Source: Isoptericola sediminis
GTDB lineage: Bacteria > Actinomycetota > Actinomycetes > Actinomycetales > Cellulomonadaceae
DNA: 64,000 nucleotides
Reading direction: 5' to 3'
Assembly (NCBI RefSeq): GCF_013085345.1
Contig: NZ_JABFAJ010000018.1
Coordinates: 1-64,000, forward strand
Every line of letters begins with the position of its first letter. Position 1 is the first letter of the stretch. The notes under the pieces were generated by a model that had not been told where the DNA came from, did not search any database, and saw only the letters and a program-made list of their open reading frames with translations. Positions 8,405-18,960 of this stretch are shown here, one piece after another. Made by a program: the position numbers and the translations under genes.

Positions 8405-8881
8405 GTGGCCGACGTGCTGGTCCTCAACGCCGGCTACGAGCCGCTGCACCGCGTGTCGGTCAAGCACGCCATCACGATGCTGGTGCGCGGCGTCGCGGTG
8501 GTCGAGGAGTCCGTCGACGGGAGGTCCTTCGGCCCCTACCCGCTCCCCCGTGTCCTGCGGCTCGTGCGATACGTGGCGATGCGATGGATCTACCGGGGCA
8601 CCCGGCCGACCGTCACCAAGGACGGCGTCAAGCAGCGCGACGGCGAGTGCGCCTACTGCGGCGGGCCGGCCCAGACCGTGGACCACGTGATACCGAGGTC
8701 GCGCGGCGGGGACAGCTCCTGGCTGAATTTGGTCGCGGCCTGCGAGGCCTGCAACCACCGCAAGGCGAACCGGACGCCGCTGGAGGCCGGGATGCCGCTG
8801 CGCCTCACCCCGCACGTCCCGGCGGCGGGTCGGCACGGGGTCGTCCGCCACCGCCAGCAGCTCCGGCCCCTGGCCGCCTGA
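8405..8881 (+). CDS. HNH endonuclease family protein
   Basis: A 158-residue protein of the actinobacterial HNH family that begins VLVLNAGYEPLHRVS. The nuclease motif is complete: CAYCGG, then VDHVIPRSRGG (catalytic His), then NLVAACEACNHRKAN (second zinc pair and the terminal His). By family it should nick or cut DNA with a metal ion, and the structural zinc is held by the two CxxC pairs. These genes are conserved single copies in many actinobacteria with no proven role. GTG start with GGAAGGAG about nine bases upstream. A strong hairpin follows the stop. Confidence 0.9.
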   Translation: MADVLVLNAGYEPLHRVSVKHAITMLVRGVAVVEESVDGRSFGPYPLPRVLRLVRYVAMRWIYRGTRPTVTKDGVKQRDGECAYCGGPAQTVDHVIPRSRGGDSSWLNLVAACEACNHRKANRTPLEAGMPLRLTPHVPAAGRHGVVRHRQQLRPLAA

Positions 8882-8888
8882 CCGGCCG

Positions 8889-8921
8889 GGCCGGCCCCCG
8901 TCGCAGGACGGAGGGCCGGCC
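8889..8921. terminator. Hairpin terminator between convergent genes
   Basis: GGCCGGCCCCCGTC (8889-8902) pairs with 8907-8921 with one bulged A and a four-base loop. It lies between the HNH gene and the convergent gene at 8936, so it can serve both strands. Confidence 0.65.
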
Positions 8922-8935
8922 GGGGTCGGGACCTG

Positions 8936-9985
8936 TCAGATCCCCGGGTGGGGCTCCCAGCGGGGGTCGTCGTCCGCGGGACGCGGCGCGTCGGTGGCCG
9001 AACCGGCCGTCAGCGCGTCATCACCGACCATCGAGATGGTGCCCGTGACGGGCTGCGGGACGGCGGGGCCGTCGGCGTCCAGGACCCGGGAGGCGACCAC
9101 GGTGCTGCCGAAGTTCGCGTGGCAGTCGGTGCAGTACCACTCGGGCGTCGGCACCGGGACCTCGAAGCCGCCGTAGACGACGTCGGGCTCGGCGCTGACG
9201 ACGTCCTCGGAGAAGGTCATGCCCCACACGATGCGCTTCGTCTTGCCGCGCATGCCGCAGCCGGGGCACTGCGGGCGCAGTCGGTTGCGCTGTGCGGTCA
9301 CCGAGTGCTCGTGCATCAGCTCGTGGCAGTGGGAGCACAGCAGGTGCACGTCGCGGATGACCTGCTCCAGGGTGCGCCCGCCGGCGGTCGTCGTGCCCAG
9401 TCGCACCGCACCGTCGTCGTGCGCCTGCATCTCGCGCACGTCCACGAACTGCTCGCAGGTGGCGCAGCGCTCCTCGCGCCGCAGCGCCCACCCGGTCACC
9501 GCACGGTGGCCGATGATGCGCAGCGCGTGCACGTCCGAGGCGGCCTCGCCGGCGCCGCAGTCGCCCGGGTCGATCGTGTGCACCGGACCGTCGTGGAACT
9601 GGTTGGCGACCCCGTCGAGGACGGCGCGGGCGTGCTCGGCCGGCAGCCAGCCGGAGGAGCCGATGTAGGCGTCGGCACCGTCGAAGAGGTCCGCCCACAC
9701 GATCGGGCGGTCCGGGCCGAAGAGCTCGTCGGTCACCCAGGAGTCGCCGTCGGAGGCTCCCATGAGCTCGACCGCGGCGACGACCCCGGCCTCGCCGAGG
9801 ACGGTCACCACGACGTCCCCGCGCTTGGGACCGTCGGGTCCCCCGGGCAGGTGGTGCTCGCGGGAACGCGTCGCGATGGCGACCGACTCGCGCAGCCAGT
9901 CCGTCGACCAGTTCAGGTACACGGACGGCACGAGCCACGCCGGGAGCGACGACACGGACGGGAGGGCCTCTGCTTCGGTGCTCAC
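8936..9985 (-). CDS. Hypothetical cysteine-rich, HNH-like zinc protein
   Basis: The 349-residue product is not assigned to a named family. Its middle carries three zinc-binding looking clusters: CATCEQF, LLCSHCHELMHEH and CPGCGMRGKTKR, followed by WYCTDCHANFG. The order CxxC, CxxCHxxxH resembles the zinc core of HNH endonucleases (for example the LCxxCHxxxH half-motif), while the later CPGC/CTDC pairs look like a zinc ribbon. The N-terminal 150 residues are acidic and aromatic with no clear motif. GTG 9985 is favoured: TATGTT sits eight bases upstream as a -10, implying a leaderless message; ATG 9997 is the alternative. Isolated gene, opposite in direction to its HNH neighbour. Confidence 0.6.
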   Translation of the reverse strand: MSTEAEALPSVSSLPAWLVPSVYLNWSTDWLRESVAIATRSREHHLPGGPDGPKRGDVVVTVLGEAGVVAAVELMGASDGDSWVTDELFGPDRPIVWADLFDGADAYIGSSGWLPAEHARAVLDGVANQFHDGPVHTIDPGDCGAGEAASDVHALRIIGHRAVTGWALRREERCATCEQFVDVREMQAHDDGAVRLGTTTAGGRTLEQVIRDVHLLCSHCHELMHEHSVTAQRNRLRPQCPGCGMRGKTKRIVWGMTFSEDVVSAEPDVVYGGFEVPVPTPEWYCTDCHANFGSTVVASRVLDADGPAVPQPVTGTISMVGDDALTAGSATDAPRPADDDPRWEPHPGI

Positions 9986-10068
9986 GGGGTGCAACATAGC
10001 GGGTCCGCACGGCCCGGCGACACCCCACCGGGCATCGGACCGATGCCCAGGTCAACGCCGTCGGACGG

Positions 10069-10374
10069 TCACTCCCGCCCGAAGGCGCGCCGGAGCTCGG
10101 TCTTGGCCTGCTCCAGCACCTCGCGGCGCTCGGGCGGCAGGTTGCGCCCGGCCCGGTTGAGGTAGAACGTCAGCATCGACATCGCCGAGGAGTAGGCCGA
10201 CCCCTTGCGCCGGTCGCTGGCCTCGGCGGACCGCTTCAGCGACGCGGCGATCGCCGCGGGGTCGTCCTGGGTGAAGACGTCGTGCTCGAGGTCGAGGGCG
10301 TCGGAGTGGTCGGTGACGTCCTGCGACCACCGCTCGCCCCGGCCGTCGTGAGGGTCGTGCTCGTCCTGCGCCAT
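10069..10374 (-). CDS. DUF3175 domain protein
   Basis: A 101-residue basic protein matching DUF3175 over almost its whole length: RWSQDVTDHSDALDLEHDVF, then the helical KRSAEASDRRKGS and YSSAMSMLTFYLNRAG segments, ending RRAFGRE. The family is small, helical and of unknown function; members are widespread in proteobacteria and actinobacteria. ATG 10374 follows an in-frame GTG at 10380, and either could be used since no clear ribosome binding site is visible. Transcribed in the same direction as the aldehyde dehydrogenase genes upstream but separated by 60 bases. Confidence 0.8.
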   Translation of the reverse strand: MAQDEHDPHDGRGERWSQDVTDHSDALDLEHDVFTQDDPAAIAASLKRSAEASDRRKGSAYSSAMSMLTFYLNRAGRNLPPERREVLEQAKTELRRAFGRE

Positions 10375-10434
10375 GGGCACGACGCTAGGACGCCCGGGGC
10401 GACGACGCAGCCCCGGGCGCCCTGGCGCCGTGCC

Positions 10435-10839
10435 TCAGCGGCCCAGTGCAGTCAGCTCGGCGTCGGTCAGCATTCGCGACCGGATGAGGAACCGCACCCC
10501 CTCCGGCGCCTCGACGCTGAACCCGGCTCCGCGGCCGGGCACCACGTCGATCGTCAGGTGGGTGTGGCTCCAGTACTCGAACTGCGCCCTGCTCATCCAG
10601 ACCGGGACGGTGAAGAGATCCTCCCCGTCGGACAGCGCCAGGTCGCCCAGGTGCACGTCGGCGTCCGAGGTGAGGAAGTCACCGGCCGGGTAGCACATGG
10701 GGCTCGAGCCGTCGCAGCAGCCACCGGACTGGTGGAACATCAGCTCGCCGTGCCGGCGCCGCAGCCGAGCCAGGAGCTCGGCCGCGGCGTCGGTGACGGC
10801 GACGCGCGCGGGGCCGTCGGGCCCGCCGGCGTCGGTCAT
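10435..10839 (-). CDS. DUF779 domain protein, aldehyde dehydrogenase partner
   Basis: A 134-residue protein of DUF779, a family almost always encoded beside NAD-dependent aldehyde dehydrogenases of the acetaldehyde/alcohol type. The conserved cysteine patch is present (HQSGGCCDGSSPMCYP), followed by DVHLGD and FWMSRAQFEYW-like segments. The patch suggests metal binding, but the biochemical role is unproven. It begins 15 bases after the dehydrogenase stop with a perfect AAGGAGGAT upstream, so the pair is an operon. The neighbourhood supports a shared job in aldehyde oxidation. Confidence 0.88.
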   Translation of the reverse strand: MTDAGGPDGPARVAVTDAAAELLARLRRRHGELMFHQSGGCCDGSSPMCYPAGDFLTSDADVHLGDLALSDGEDLFTVPVWMSRAQFEYWSHTHLTIDVVPGRGAGFSVEAPEGVRFLIRSRMLTDAELTALGR

Positions 10840-10854
10840 CGATCCTCCTTCGGC

Positions 10855-12378
<1,524 letters not shown>

Positions 12379-12515
12379 GGCGTCCTGCCTCCTCGCAGTG
12401 CTCACCGCACCACCCGCGTCCGGTGGACGGGATGATGACGACGCGTCGTCGCGTCGTGCCGGCGACGTTAGGCGGCGAGCGTTGCAGCGGCGTTGCAGGT
12501 GTCGGTCGGCGCCGC

Positions 12516-13799
12516 TCAGCGCAGGCCGGCGTCGACGACGGCGAGGTGGGCACGCGCCCGGGCCCACCGGGGGCCGCCCTGGTCGGACCGCGCCACGAGC
12601 TGCTGCCAGGCCTCCACGTCCTCGGCACCGTCGTCCGTGCGGGTCCACCCGTCCAGGACGTCCGGGTCGCCGTCGGCCAGGACCGCCGAGCGCATCTCGG
12701 CGGCCAGCTCGTCGCGCATCCGCTCGACGCCGGGGGCGAAGGACCGCGGCAGCAGCGGGGCGGTGTAGGCCCGCACCGCACCGGCCACGTCACCGGCGGC
12801 GAGCAGGTCGCGGACGGCGTCGACGTCGCTGCGCACCTGGGCGGCGAGCCGGTAGGGCCGCGACCCGGTCACCACCGACCCGGCCGAGCGGCGCAGCCGG
12901 GAGATCTCGGCGCGGACCGTCACCTCGGACAGCTCGCCGGGGTGCAGCAGCACCGCGAGCTCCTCCGCGGTGAGGCCGCGCGGGTGCGCGCCGAGGAGCG
13001 CGAGGATCTCGGCGTGCCGTCCGGAGAGCCGGCGCTCGCCGTCCGGGGACCACCAGGCGGGCGTGCCGAGCAGCCGCAGGGCGGGGTGGGTGTCACCGGC
13101 CGCGTCCCGGGCACCTGCGGCCCGTGCCGCGAGCTCCCGCTCGAGGCTGGCGACGGTGGCGCGCACCAGGGACAGCGCGACGTGCGAGCCGGCGGCCCGT
13201 CCACCGGTGACGTCGAGGACCCCGAGGACACGGCCGTCGGGATCCTGGATCGGGGCGGCCGCGCAGTTGAGCTGCTGCACCGGCCGCGAGAAGTGCTCCG
13301 CCCCCAGCACCTGCACCGGCCGCCGGGTGGCCAGCGCCGTGCCCGGGGCGTTGGTCCCGACGTTCTCCTCGCGCCAGACGGCACCGGCGACGAATCCGAC
13401 CCGCTCGGCGGCACCGCGGGTGCGCAGGTCCCCCTCGACCCACAGCAGGCGTCCCGCGTCGTCGGACACGGCCACGACGAGCCCGTCGTCGCGGGCGGCG
13501 TCGACGACGAGGTCGCGCACGACGGGCATGAGGTCGTGCAGGGGGTGCGCCGCACGGTAGGCGTCGAGCTCGTCGGGCGACAGCCCGCTCGTGGTGCGCG
13601 GCGTGTCGGGGTCGACGCCGCAGGAGCGGCTGCGGCGCCAGGAGGCGGCGACGAGGGGGTCGAGCCCGGGCGGCACGGCGCCGGTGTCGAGGAACACGTC
13701 GTGGGCGCTGCGCACGGAACGCCGGTCGCGCCGGACGGGGACGGCGGGCGACAGCGCATGCGCGAGGTCGCCGTGCGGGGTGCTGGGTCGATGCCCCAT
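12516..13799 (-). CDS. GAF-domain transcriptional regulator of the aldehyde dehydrogenase operon
   Basis: A 427-residue regulator. The first half resembles AcoR-type sensors: [13 protein letters not shown], then a GAF-like sensor region with [18 protein letters not shown] and [23 protein letters not shown]. Unlike AcoR there is no sigma-54 AAA domain; instead a winged helix follows ([19 protein letters not shown] to SRPYRLAA, about residues 290-350) and then a helical tail. This short architecture is typical of actinobacterial activators next to aldehyde dehydrogenase genes. ATG 13799 has CGGAGG six bases upstream; the frame is open further but without a site. The effector is unknown. The 137-base gap to the dehydrogenase has a GTTGCAG direct repeat. 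Confidence 0.82.
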   Translation of the reverse strand: MGHRPSTPHGDLAHALSPAVPVRRDRRSVRSAHDVFLDTGAVPPGLDPLVAASWRRSRSCGVDPDTPRTTSGLSPDELDAYRAAHPLHDLMPVVRDLVVDAARDDGLVVAVSDDAGRLLWVEGDLRTRGAAERVGFVAGAVWREENVGTNAPGTALATRRPVQVLGAEHFSRPVQQLNCAAAPIQDPDGRVLGVLDVTGGRAAGSHVALSLVRATVASLERELAARAAGARDAAGDTHPALRLLGTPAWWSPDGERRLSGRHAEILALLGAHPRGLTAEELAVLLHPGELSEVTVRAEISRLRRSAGSVVTGSRPYRLAAQVRSDVDAVRDLLAAGDVAGAVRAYTAPLLPRSFAPGVERMRDELAAEMRSAVLADGDPDVLDGWTRTDDGAEDVEAWQQLVARSDQGGPRWARARAHLAVVDAGLR

Positions 13800-13981
13800 G
13801 GAGCCTCCGACGTCGTCGTCCGGTGGTGATCCACAGTGTAGGGCGGCGTCGCGTCCGGGGTGTCCCGAGCGCACGGACCAGCCATCTCACATGCTGGTCC
13901 CGCATCGTGGAACCGCGGTGTCGGGGCTGGTCGCCCGCGGCCTAGGGTGGCTCCCGGACCACGCCGCACCAGGAGGAGATC

Positions 13982-14887
13982 ATGCCCGCACCGCTCGACC
14001 CCACCCCGCGACTGCAGGAGTACGCGCACCCGGAGCGCCTCGTCACCACCGAGTGGCTGGCCGCGCACCGGGACGACCCGGGCCTCGTCGTGGTGGAGTC
14101 CGACGAGGACGTCCTGCTCTACGAGACCGGCCACATCCCCGGCGCCGTCAAGGTCGACTGGCACACCGACCTGCTGCTGCCCGTCGAGCGCGACTACCTG
14201 GACGGCCGGGGTTTCGCCGACCTGCTCGGCTCCCGGGGCATCGCCCGCGACACCACGATCGTGCTGTACGGCGACAAGAACAACTGGTGGGCCGCCTACA
14301 CGGCCTGGGTGTTCACCCTGTTCGGCCACGAGGACGTCCGCCTCCTCGACGGCGGGCGCAACCTCTGGGTGGCCGAGGGCCGCGAGCTGACCACCGACGC
14401 CCCCGCCCCGACGCCGGTCGACTACCCGGTCGTCGAGCGCGACGACACCACCTTCCGCGCCTTCCGCGAGGACGTGCTCGACCACCTGGGCAAGGGCCCC
14501 CTCGTGGACATCCGCTCCCCGCAGGAGTTCACCGGCGAGCGGCTGCACATCCCGGACTACCCGGAGGAGGGCGTGCTGCGCGGCGGTCACATCCCCACCG
14601 CCCACAACGTCCCGTGGGCCACGGCGGTCGCCGAGGACGGCACCTACAAGCCGCGGGCCGAGCTGGAGGCCATCTACCAGCAGGGCGGCCTGGGCATCAC
14701 GGACGACGACCGGGTCGTCACGTACTGCCGCATCGGGGAGCGGTCCAGCCACACCTGGTTCGCACTGCACTTCCTGCTCGGCATCCCCGACGTGCGCAAC
14801 TACGACGGGTCCTGGACCGAGTGGGGCAACGCCGTGCGCGTGCCCATCGCGGCCGGCGCGGAGCCCGGCGAGGCGCCGGCCCGCTGA
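13982..14887 (+). CDS. Sulfurtransferase (two-domain rhodanese)
   Basis: A 301-residue protein with two rhodanese domains: an inactive N-terminal one (about 15-145, with [11 protein letters not shown] and YGDKNNWWA) and a catalytic C-terminal one whose loop reads CRIGERSS, supplying the persulfide-carrying cysteine. It should transfer sulfane sulfur from thiosulfate or 3-mercaptopyruvate to an acceptor. AGGAGGAG is placed six bases before the ATG. The SufE gene follows 37 bases downstream on the same strand; this pair is common in actinobacteria and points to sulfur delivery, perhaps for Fe-S cluster or thio-cofactor assembly. Confidence 0.93.
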   Translation: MPAPLDPTPRLQEYAHPERLVTTEWLAAHRDDPGLVVVESDEDVLLYETGHIPGAVKVDWHTDLLLPVERDYLDGRGFADLLGSRGIARDTTIVLYGDKNNWWAAYTAWVFTLFGHEDVRLLDGGRNLWVAEGRELTTDAPAPTPVDYPVVERDDTTFRAFREDVLDHLGKGPLVDIRSPQEFTGERLHIPDYPEEGVLRGGHIPTAHNVPWATAVAEDGTYKPRAELEAIYQQGGLGITDDDRVVTYCRIGERSSHTWFALHFLLGIPDVRNYDGSWTEWGNAVRVPIAAGAEPGEAPAR

Positions 14888-14924
14888 ACCCCGGACCCGA
14901 CGCGACGTGAGAGACGATGGACCC

Positions 14925-15371
14925 ATGACCGACGACGCCCCCGCGCTGCCCGACCAGCTGGCCGAGATCCGGGAGGACTTCCTGGCCCTGACCGAGTCCG
15001 AGCGGCTGCAGCTCCTGCTGGAGTTCTCCCGCGAGCTGCCACCCCTGCCCGCCCGGTACGCGGACTCCCCCGCCCTGCTGGAGAAGGTGGAGGAGTGCCA
15101 GTCCCCGGTGCACGCCTTCGCCGAGGTCGACGGCGACGTCGTGCACTTCTACGCGACCGCGCCCGAGGAGGCCCCCACCACGCGGGGCTTCGCCTCGATC
15201 CTGGCCCAGGGGCTGTCCGGGCTGACCACCCGTGAGGTGCTGGACGTCCCCGAGGACTTCCCGCTGCAGCTCGGCCTCACCCGGGCGGTCTCGGCCCTGC
15301 GGCTCAACGGCATGGCCGGCATGCTCACCCGGGCCAAGCGGCAGGTGGTCGAGCAGCTCGCCGCCGCCTGA
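14925..15371 (+). CDS. SufE family cysteine-desulfuration protein
   Basis: A 148-residue SufE-fold protein. The catalytic cysteine lies in VEECQSPV, the standard SufE position that accepts sulfur as a persulfide, and the rest matches the family (ALPDQLAEIREDF, the LPPLPARY segment, and GFASILAQGLSGL). SufE proteins stimulate cysteine desulfurases and pass sulfur on. It stands 37 bases after a rhodanese gene rather than in a suf operon, so its donor may be that rhodanese. ATG 14925 is preferred over the upstream in-frame ATG because it gives the usual N-terminus. Confidence 0.9.
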   Translation: MTDDAPALPDQLAEIREDFLALTESERLQLLLEFSRELPPLPARYADSPALLEKVEECQSPVHAFAEVDGDVVHFYATAPEEAPTTRGFASILAQGLSGLTTREVLDVPEDFPLQLGLTRAVSALRLNGMAGMLTRAKRQVVEQLAAA

Positions 15372-15407
15372 CCGCCGGCGGTGGCGGCCCGCCCGTAGCC
15401 TTGTCGC

Positions 15408-16517
15408 GTGAGCCTCACCAGCGTCCTGCTCCTGCTCGCCGGGTTCGTGCTGCTCGTCGGGGGCGGCGAGGCCCTCGTCCGCGGCGCGGCGTCGCTGGCG
15501 CGGACCCTGGGGATGTCCGCCCTCGTGGTGGGCCTGACCGTCGTGTCCTTCGCGACCTCGAGCCCGGAGCTCGCCGTCAGCGCCGGCTCCGCGCTGTCCG
15601 GCTCCCCCGGGCTGGCGGTCGGCAACGTCGTGGGCAGCAACATCGCCAACATCCTGCTCGTCCTCGGGGCGGCGGCGATCGTCGTCCCGCTCGCGGTCAC
15701 GAACCGCCTGGTGCGCACGGACATCCCCGTGATGGTCGGGATGTCCGTGCTCGCCCTCGTGCTGGCGCTCGACGGCACCATCAGCACGACCGACGGCGTC
15801 ATGCTGCTGGGCCTCCTGGCCGCCTACGTGGCCCTCACCACGCTCGTCGCCCGGCGCACGGAGACGGTCACCACCGTCCCGGGGACCGACGACGACGGCG
15901 GGCCCCTGGGCCGTCTGCGCACGACCCGCGCGCGCTCGGTCGGGGTCGACGTCGCCCTCGTGGTCGTCGGGGTGGCGCTGCTCGTCGGCGGCGCCCGGTT
16001 CCTGGTCGACGGCGCCACCCGGATCGCCTCCGCGTTCGGGGTGAGCGACCTCGTGATCGGCCTGACCGTGGTCGCGGTAGGCACGTCGTTGCCGGAGCTC
16101 GCCACGAGCGTCATCGCGGTGCGGCGCGGGGAGCGTGACATGGCCGTGGGGAACATCGTCGGCAGCAACATCTTCAACATCGGCGCCGTGCTCGGCCTCA
16201 CCGCCGTCATCGCCCCGGGCGGGATCGACGTCGACCCCGCCGCCGTGAACCTCGACCTGCCCGTCATGGTGGCCGTCGCCCTGGTGCTCCTGCCCATCGC
16301 GTTCACCGGGCAGGCGATCGTGCGCTGGGAGGGCGTCCTCCTGGTCGTCCTGTACGTCGCCTACCTGGCCTACGTGCTGCTCGCCGCGACCGACCACGAC
16401 GCCCAGGAGCCGTTCGGCGGCGCGCTGTTCGGGTTCGTCCTGCCGGTCACCGCGGTCTGGCTCGTCGCCCTGACGGCCTACGAGCTGGGTCTGCGACGCG
16501 GCCGGCGCGAGGTGTGA
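15408..16517 (+). CDS. Calcium/sodium antiporter (CaCA superfamily, YrbG-like)
   Basis: A 369-residue membrane protein with about ten hydrophobic segments in two inverted halves. Each half carries an alpha repeat: [14 protein letters not shown] with [11 protein letters not shown] in the first, and [14 protein letters not shown] with [11 protein letters not shown] in the second. These repeats form the cation-binding centre of the exchanger, so export of Ca2+ (or another cation) against Na+ or H+ is expected. A charged loop (about 150-170) separates the halves. GTG start; the usp gene begins 12 bases after the stop on the same strand. Confidence 0.92.
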   Translation: MSLTSVLLLLAGFVLLVGGGEALVRGAASLARTLGMSALVVGLTVVSFATSSPELAVSAGSALSGSPGLAVGNVVGSNIANILLVLGAAAIVVPLAVTNRLVRTDIPVMVGMSVLALVLALDGTISTTDGVMLLGLLAAYVALTTLVARRTETVTTVPGTDDDGGPLGRLRTTRARSVGVDVALVVVGVALLVGGARFLVDGATRIASAFGVSDLVIGLTVVAVGTSLPELATSVIAVRRGERDMAVGNIVGSNIFNIGAVLGLTAVIAPGGIDVDPAAVNLDLPVMVAVALVLLPIAFTGQAIVRWEGVLLVVLYVAYLAYVLLAATDHDAQEPFGGALFGFVLPVTAVWLVALTAYELGLRRGRREV

Positions 16518-16529
16518 CACAGTGGGCCC

Positions 16530-16904
16530 ATGACGGTGCTCGTGGCCTATCGCGCCTGCCCGCACGGCGAGGCGGCAGTCCGGACCGCGCTGGAGGAGTC
16601 GCGTCGACGCGACCTGCCGCTGCGGGTGCTCGTGCTCGACGCCCAGGATCCCGGTGACGGCCCGTCGGCCGAGCTCTCCGCGATCCTCGGGGACACCGAC
16701 GCCGCGATCAGCTACCGCGACGAGGACACCGAACCCGCGGACGCCATCCTCGACACCGCCGACGAGGTCGGGGCCGACCTCGTCGTGGTGGGGTCGCGCA
16801 AGCGGTCCAGCCACGGCACGTTCCTCATGGGCACCACGACGCAGCGGGTGCTGCTGGACGCCTCGGTGCCGGTCCTCGTGGTCAAGGACGCCTACGACTC
16901 CTGA
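16530..16904 (+). CDS. Universal stress protein (UspA family)
   Basis: A 124-residue single-domain Usp. The fold opens VLVAYRACPHGEAAVRTAL, and the ATP-binding style motif is seen as VVGSRKRSSHGTFLMGTTTQRV, close to the G-2x-G-9x-G(S/T) pattern, followed by the terminal strand VPVLVV. Members bind ATP and influence stress survival or metabolism, usually as dimers. It follows the antiporter gene after 12 bases, so the two are probably co-transcribed, and it faces the convergent DUF2235 gene with nine bases between stops. Confidence 0.88.
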   Translation: MTVLVAYRACPHGEAAVRTALEESRRRDLPLRVLVLDAQDPGDGPSAELSAILGDTDAAISYRDEDTEPADAILDTADEVGADLVVVGSRKRSSHGTFLMGTTTQRVLLDASVPVLVVKDAYDS

Positions 16905-16913
16905 CCGGGACGC

Positions 16914-18083
16914 TCACCGCACCGTCAGGTGACGCTCGTCCTCGTGCAGCGCCGCGAGGGGCACGACCGGCAACTTGTCCACCCCGCCGCAGTCGTCGAT
17001 CCACTGCTGCAGGTTCGGGGCGTGCTCGGCGTACCGGTCGCGTGCGACGTAGCGCACGAGCGGCTCGGCGACGCACACGCCGTCGCCCCAGACCTCGCCG
17101 TCGCGCCGGGCCAGCACCCGCAGGCCGTGCCGGAACACCTCGCGGCCGTCCACGACCCCGCTGCCCGGCCGCAGGCGCTTGACCCGGTTGATCAGCCGGA
17201 ACAGCACCCGAGGCCGGACGTCCACGACCAGCTCCTCCTGGTGCGCCACCTGCTGCTTCCACAGGTCCTCGTCGATCGCGACGCCGACCTCGCGCAGCTC
17301 GCCCACCATCCACTCCAGCGCGACGTCGGACAGCCCGGAACGCGGTCCCCCGCCGCCGACGTCGCCGTGCCCGCCCGGGAACCACACCTGCCGGACCCGG
17401 CCCTCGGGGCTGTCGCCCGGCACGGTCCACAGGCACGGCGAGTAGGACAACCGGCGTTCGTCCACCGAGAGCGCCTGGCGGGCCACCTGGACCCCGTCAC
17501 CGAGCTTCACGTCGTGGAACCGGTAGCGGCGGCGCGTCAGCCCGGGGACGCCCAGCGTGCCGACGGTGTCGAAGACGCCGAGGAACCGCACCGGCCCCCG
17601 CGGGTCCCTCGGGTGGGAGTTCTCGGCCCGGAACCTGTCCCGCCGCTCCTGCCGTGCGGCGCGCTCGGCGTCGTCGTCGGCCGGTTCGCGGTAGAGGTCC
17701 GCGGCGTCGTGCAGCCGGCCGGCCACGAGCGCCTCGCGCGTCAGCAGGCCCACCGCCCCCACCATGCCGACGACGCTGCGCGCGGTGTACGCGCCCCGGG
17801 AGTAGCCGAGCACCACGATCTCGTCGCCGGGGTCGTAGTTCATGGCCAGGAACCGGTAGCCGTCGACGACGTTGTGAGTCAGACCCGACCCGAACGCGCC
17901 GCCGAGCACCTTGTCGAACAGGTACCCCTGCGAGCCGACACCGCCGACGTACTCGACGACCTGGACGACGCCGTCGTCGACCGCGCCCCGGCGCAGGACC
18001 CGGGCGATCTTCTCGATGTTCGACACGTACTGGTTGGCGGCATGGTTCCACGTGCCGTCGCAGCACAGGATCAGGCGCTTCAT
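16914..18083 (-). CDS. DUF2235 alpha/beta hydrolase-like protein
   Basis: A 389-residue protein of DUF2235, the family that includes type VI secretion phospholipase effectors (Tle1) but also many stand-alone proteins. It opens MKRLILCCDGTWN and has the serine nucleophile elbow GYSRGAYTAR, and GVFDTVGTLG and PGGHGDVGGG later, all typical. A phospholipase or esterase role is inferred; no secretion genes or signal peptide are present, so it is probably cytoplasmic. ATG 18083 was chosen; an in-frame GTG at 18089 has GAGGGG at better spacing and is possible. Isolated gene, 115 bases from the ABC ATPase gene. Confidence 0.85.
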   Translation of the reverse strand: MKRLILCCDGTWNHAANQYVSNIEKIARVLRRGAVDDGVVQVVEYVGGVGSQGYLFDKVLGGAFGSGLTHNVVDGYRFLAMNYDPGDEIVVLGYSRGAYTARSVVGMVGAVGLLTREALVAGRLHDAADLYREPADDDAERAARQERRDRFRAENSHPRDPRGPVRFLGVFDTVGTLGVPGLTRRRYRFHDVKLGDGVQVARQALSVDERRLSYSPCLWTVPGDSPEGRVRQVWFPGGHGDVGGGGPRSGLSDVALEWMVGELREVGVAIDEDLWKQQVAHQEELVVDVRPRVLFRLINRVKRLRPGSGVVDGREVFRHGLRVLARRDGEVWGDGVCVAEPLVRYVARDRYAEHAPNLQQWIDDCGGVDKLPVVPLAALHEDERHLTVR

Positions 18084-18198
18084 CGTCACCACGTCCCCTC
18101 GCCGACGGAGGGCGTCGCGCGACGCCCCACTGCCTACCCAGAGCGTCGCGCGACCTCGGGTGATACGCACGCGGTCGGCCCGGCGCAGCCGGCGCGGC

Positions 18199-18960
18199 TC
18201 AGCGCAGCCGGCGCAGGAACTCCCGGGTCCGGTCCCGCTGCGGGTCGTCCAGGACCTGGGCGGGCGTGCCGCGCTCGTGCACCCGGCCGTCGTGCAGGAA
18301 GACGACCTCGTCGGCGACCTCGCGGGCGAAGTCCATCTCGTGGGTCGCGACGAGCATCGTGGTGCCCTCGGCGCGCAGCTCCAGCAGCAGATCCAGGACC
18401 TCCCCGACCAGCTCCGGGTCGAGGGCCGAGGTGACCTCGTCCAGCAGCAGCAGCTCGGGTCCACCGGCCAGCGCCCGGGCGATCGCGGCGCGCTGCTGCT
18501 CCCCGCCGGAGAGCTGGTCGGGGTAGCCGCGTGCCTTGTCCGCCAGACCGACCTTGGCCAGCAGCGCCCGGCCGGCCTCCTCGGCCTCGCCCCGCGGACG
18601 GCGGTGCACGAGACGCGGCGCCAGGGTCACGTTGTCCAGGACGGACAGGTGCGGGAACAGGTTGTACTGCTGGAACACCATGGCGAGCCGGGCCCGGACG
18701 GCGTCGGCGTCCACCCAGGGGTCGGCCACGTCGACCCCGTCGAGGAGCACCTGGCCGTCGTCGACGTCCTCGAGCAGGTCGACCACGCGCAGCAGCGTCG
18801 ACTTGCCCGAGCCCGAGGACCCCACCAGGACGACGCACTGGTGCTCGCCCACGTCCAGGTCGATGCCGTCGAGCACCGTCCGGCGGCCGGCCCGGCGGCC
18901 CGGTCCCGCGGGGAACGACTTGCGCACCTCACGCAGGCTCAGCAGCGGCGGTGCGGTCAC
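18199..18960 (-). CDS. Polar amino acid ABC transporter, ATP-binding protein
   Basis: A 253-residue ATPase of the polar amino acid uptake type (GlnQ/HisP). All motifs are seen: Walker A GSSGSGKST, Q-loop FQQYNLFPHL, signature LSGGEQQR, Walker B LLLLDEVTSALD and the switch His in LVATHEMDF. It powers the permease encoded directly upstream. GTG 18960 overlaps the permease stop by four bases (GTGA), giving translational coupling. Downstream there is no further gene of the operon. Confidence 0.93.
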   Translation of the reverse strand: MTAPPLLSLREVRKSFPAGPGRRAGRRTVLDGIDLDVGEHQCVVLVGSSGSGKSTLLRVVDLLEDVDDGQVLLDGVDVADPWVDADAVRARLAMVFQQYNLFPHLSVLDNVTLAPRLVHRRPRGEAEEAGRALLAKVGLADKARGYPDQLSGGEQQRAAIARALAGGPELLLLDEVTSALDPELVGEVLDLLLELRAEGTTMLVATHEMDFAREVADEVVFLHDGRVHERGTPAQVLDDPQRDRTREFLRRLR

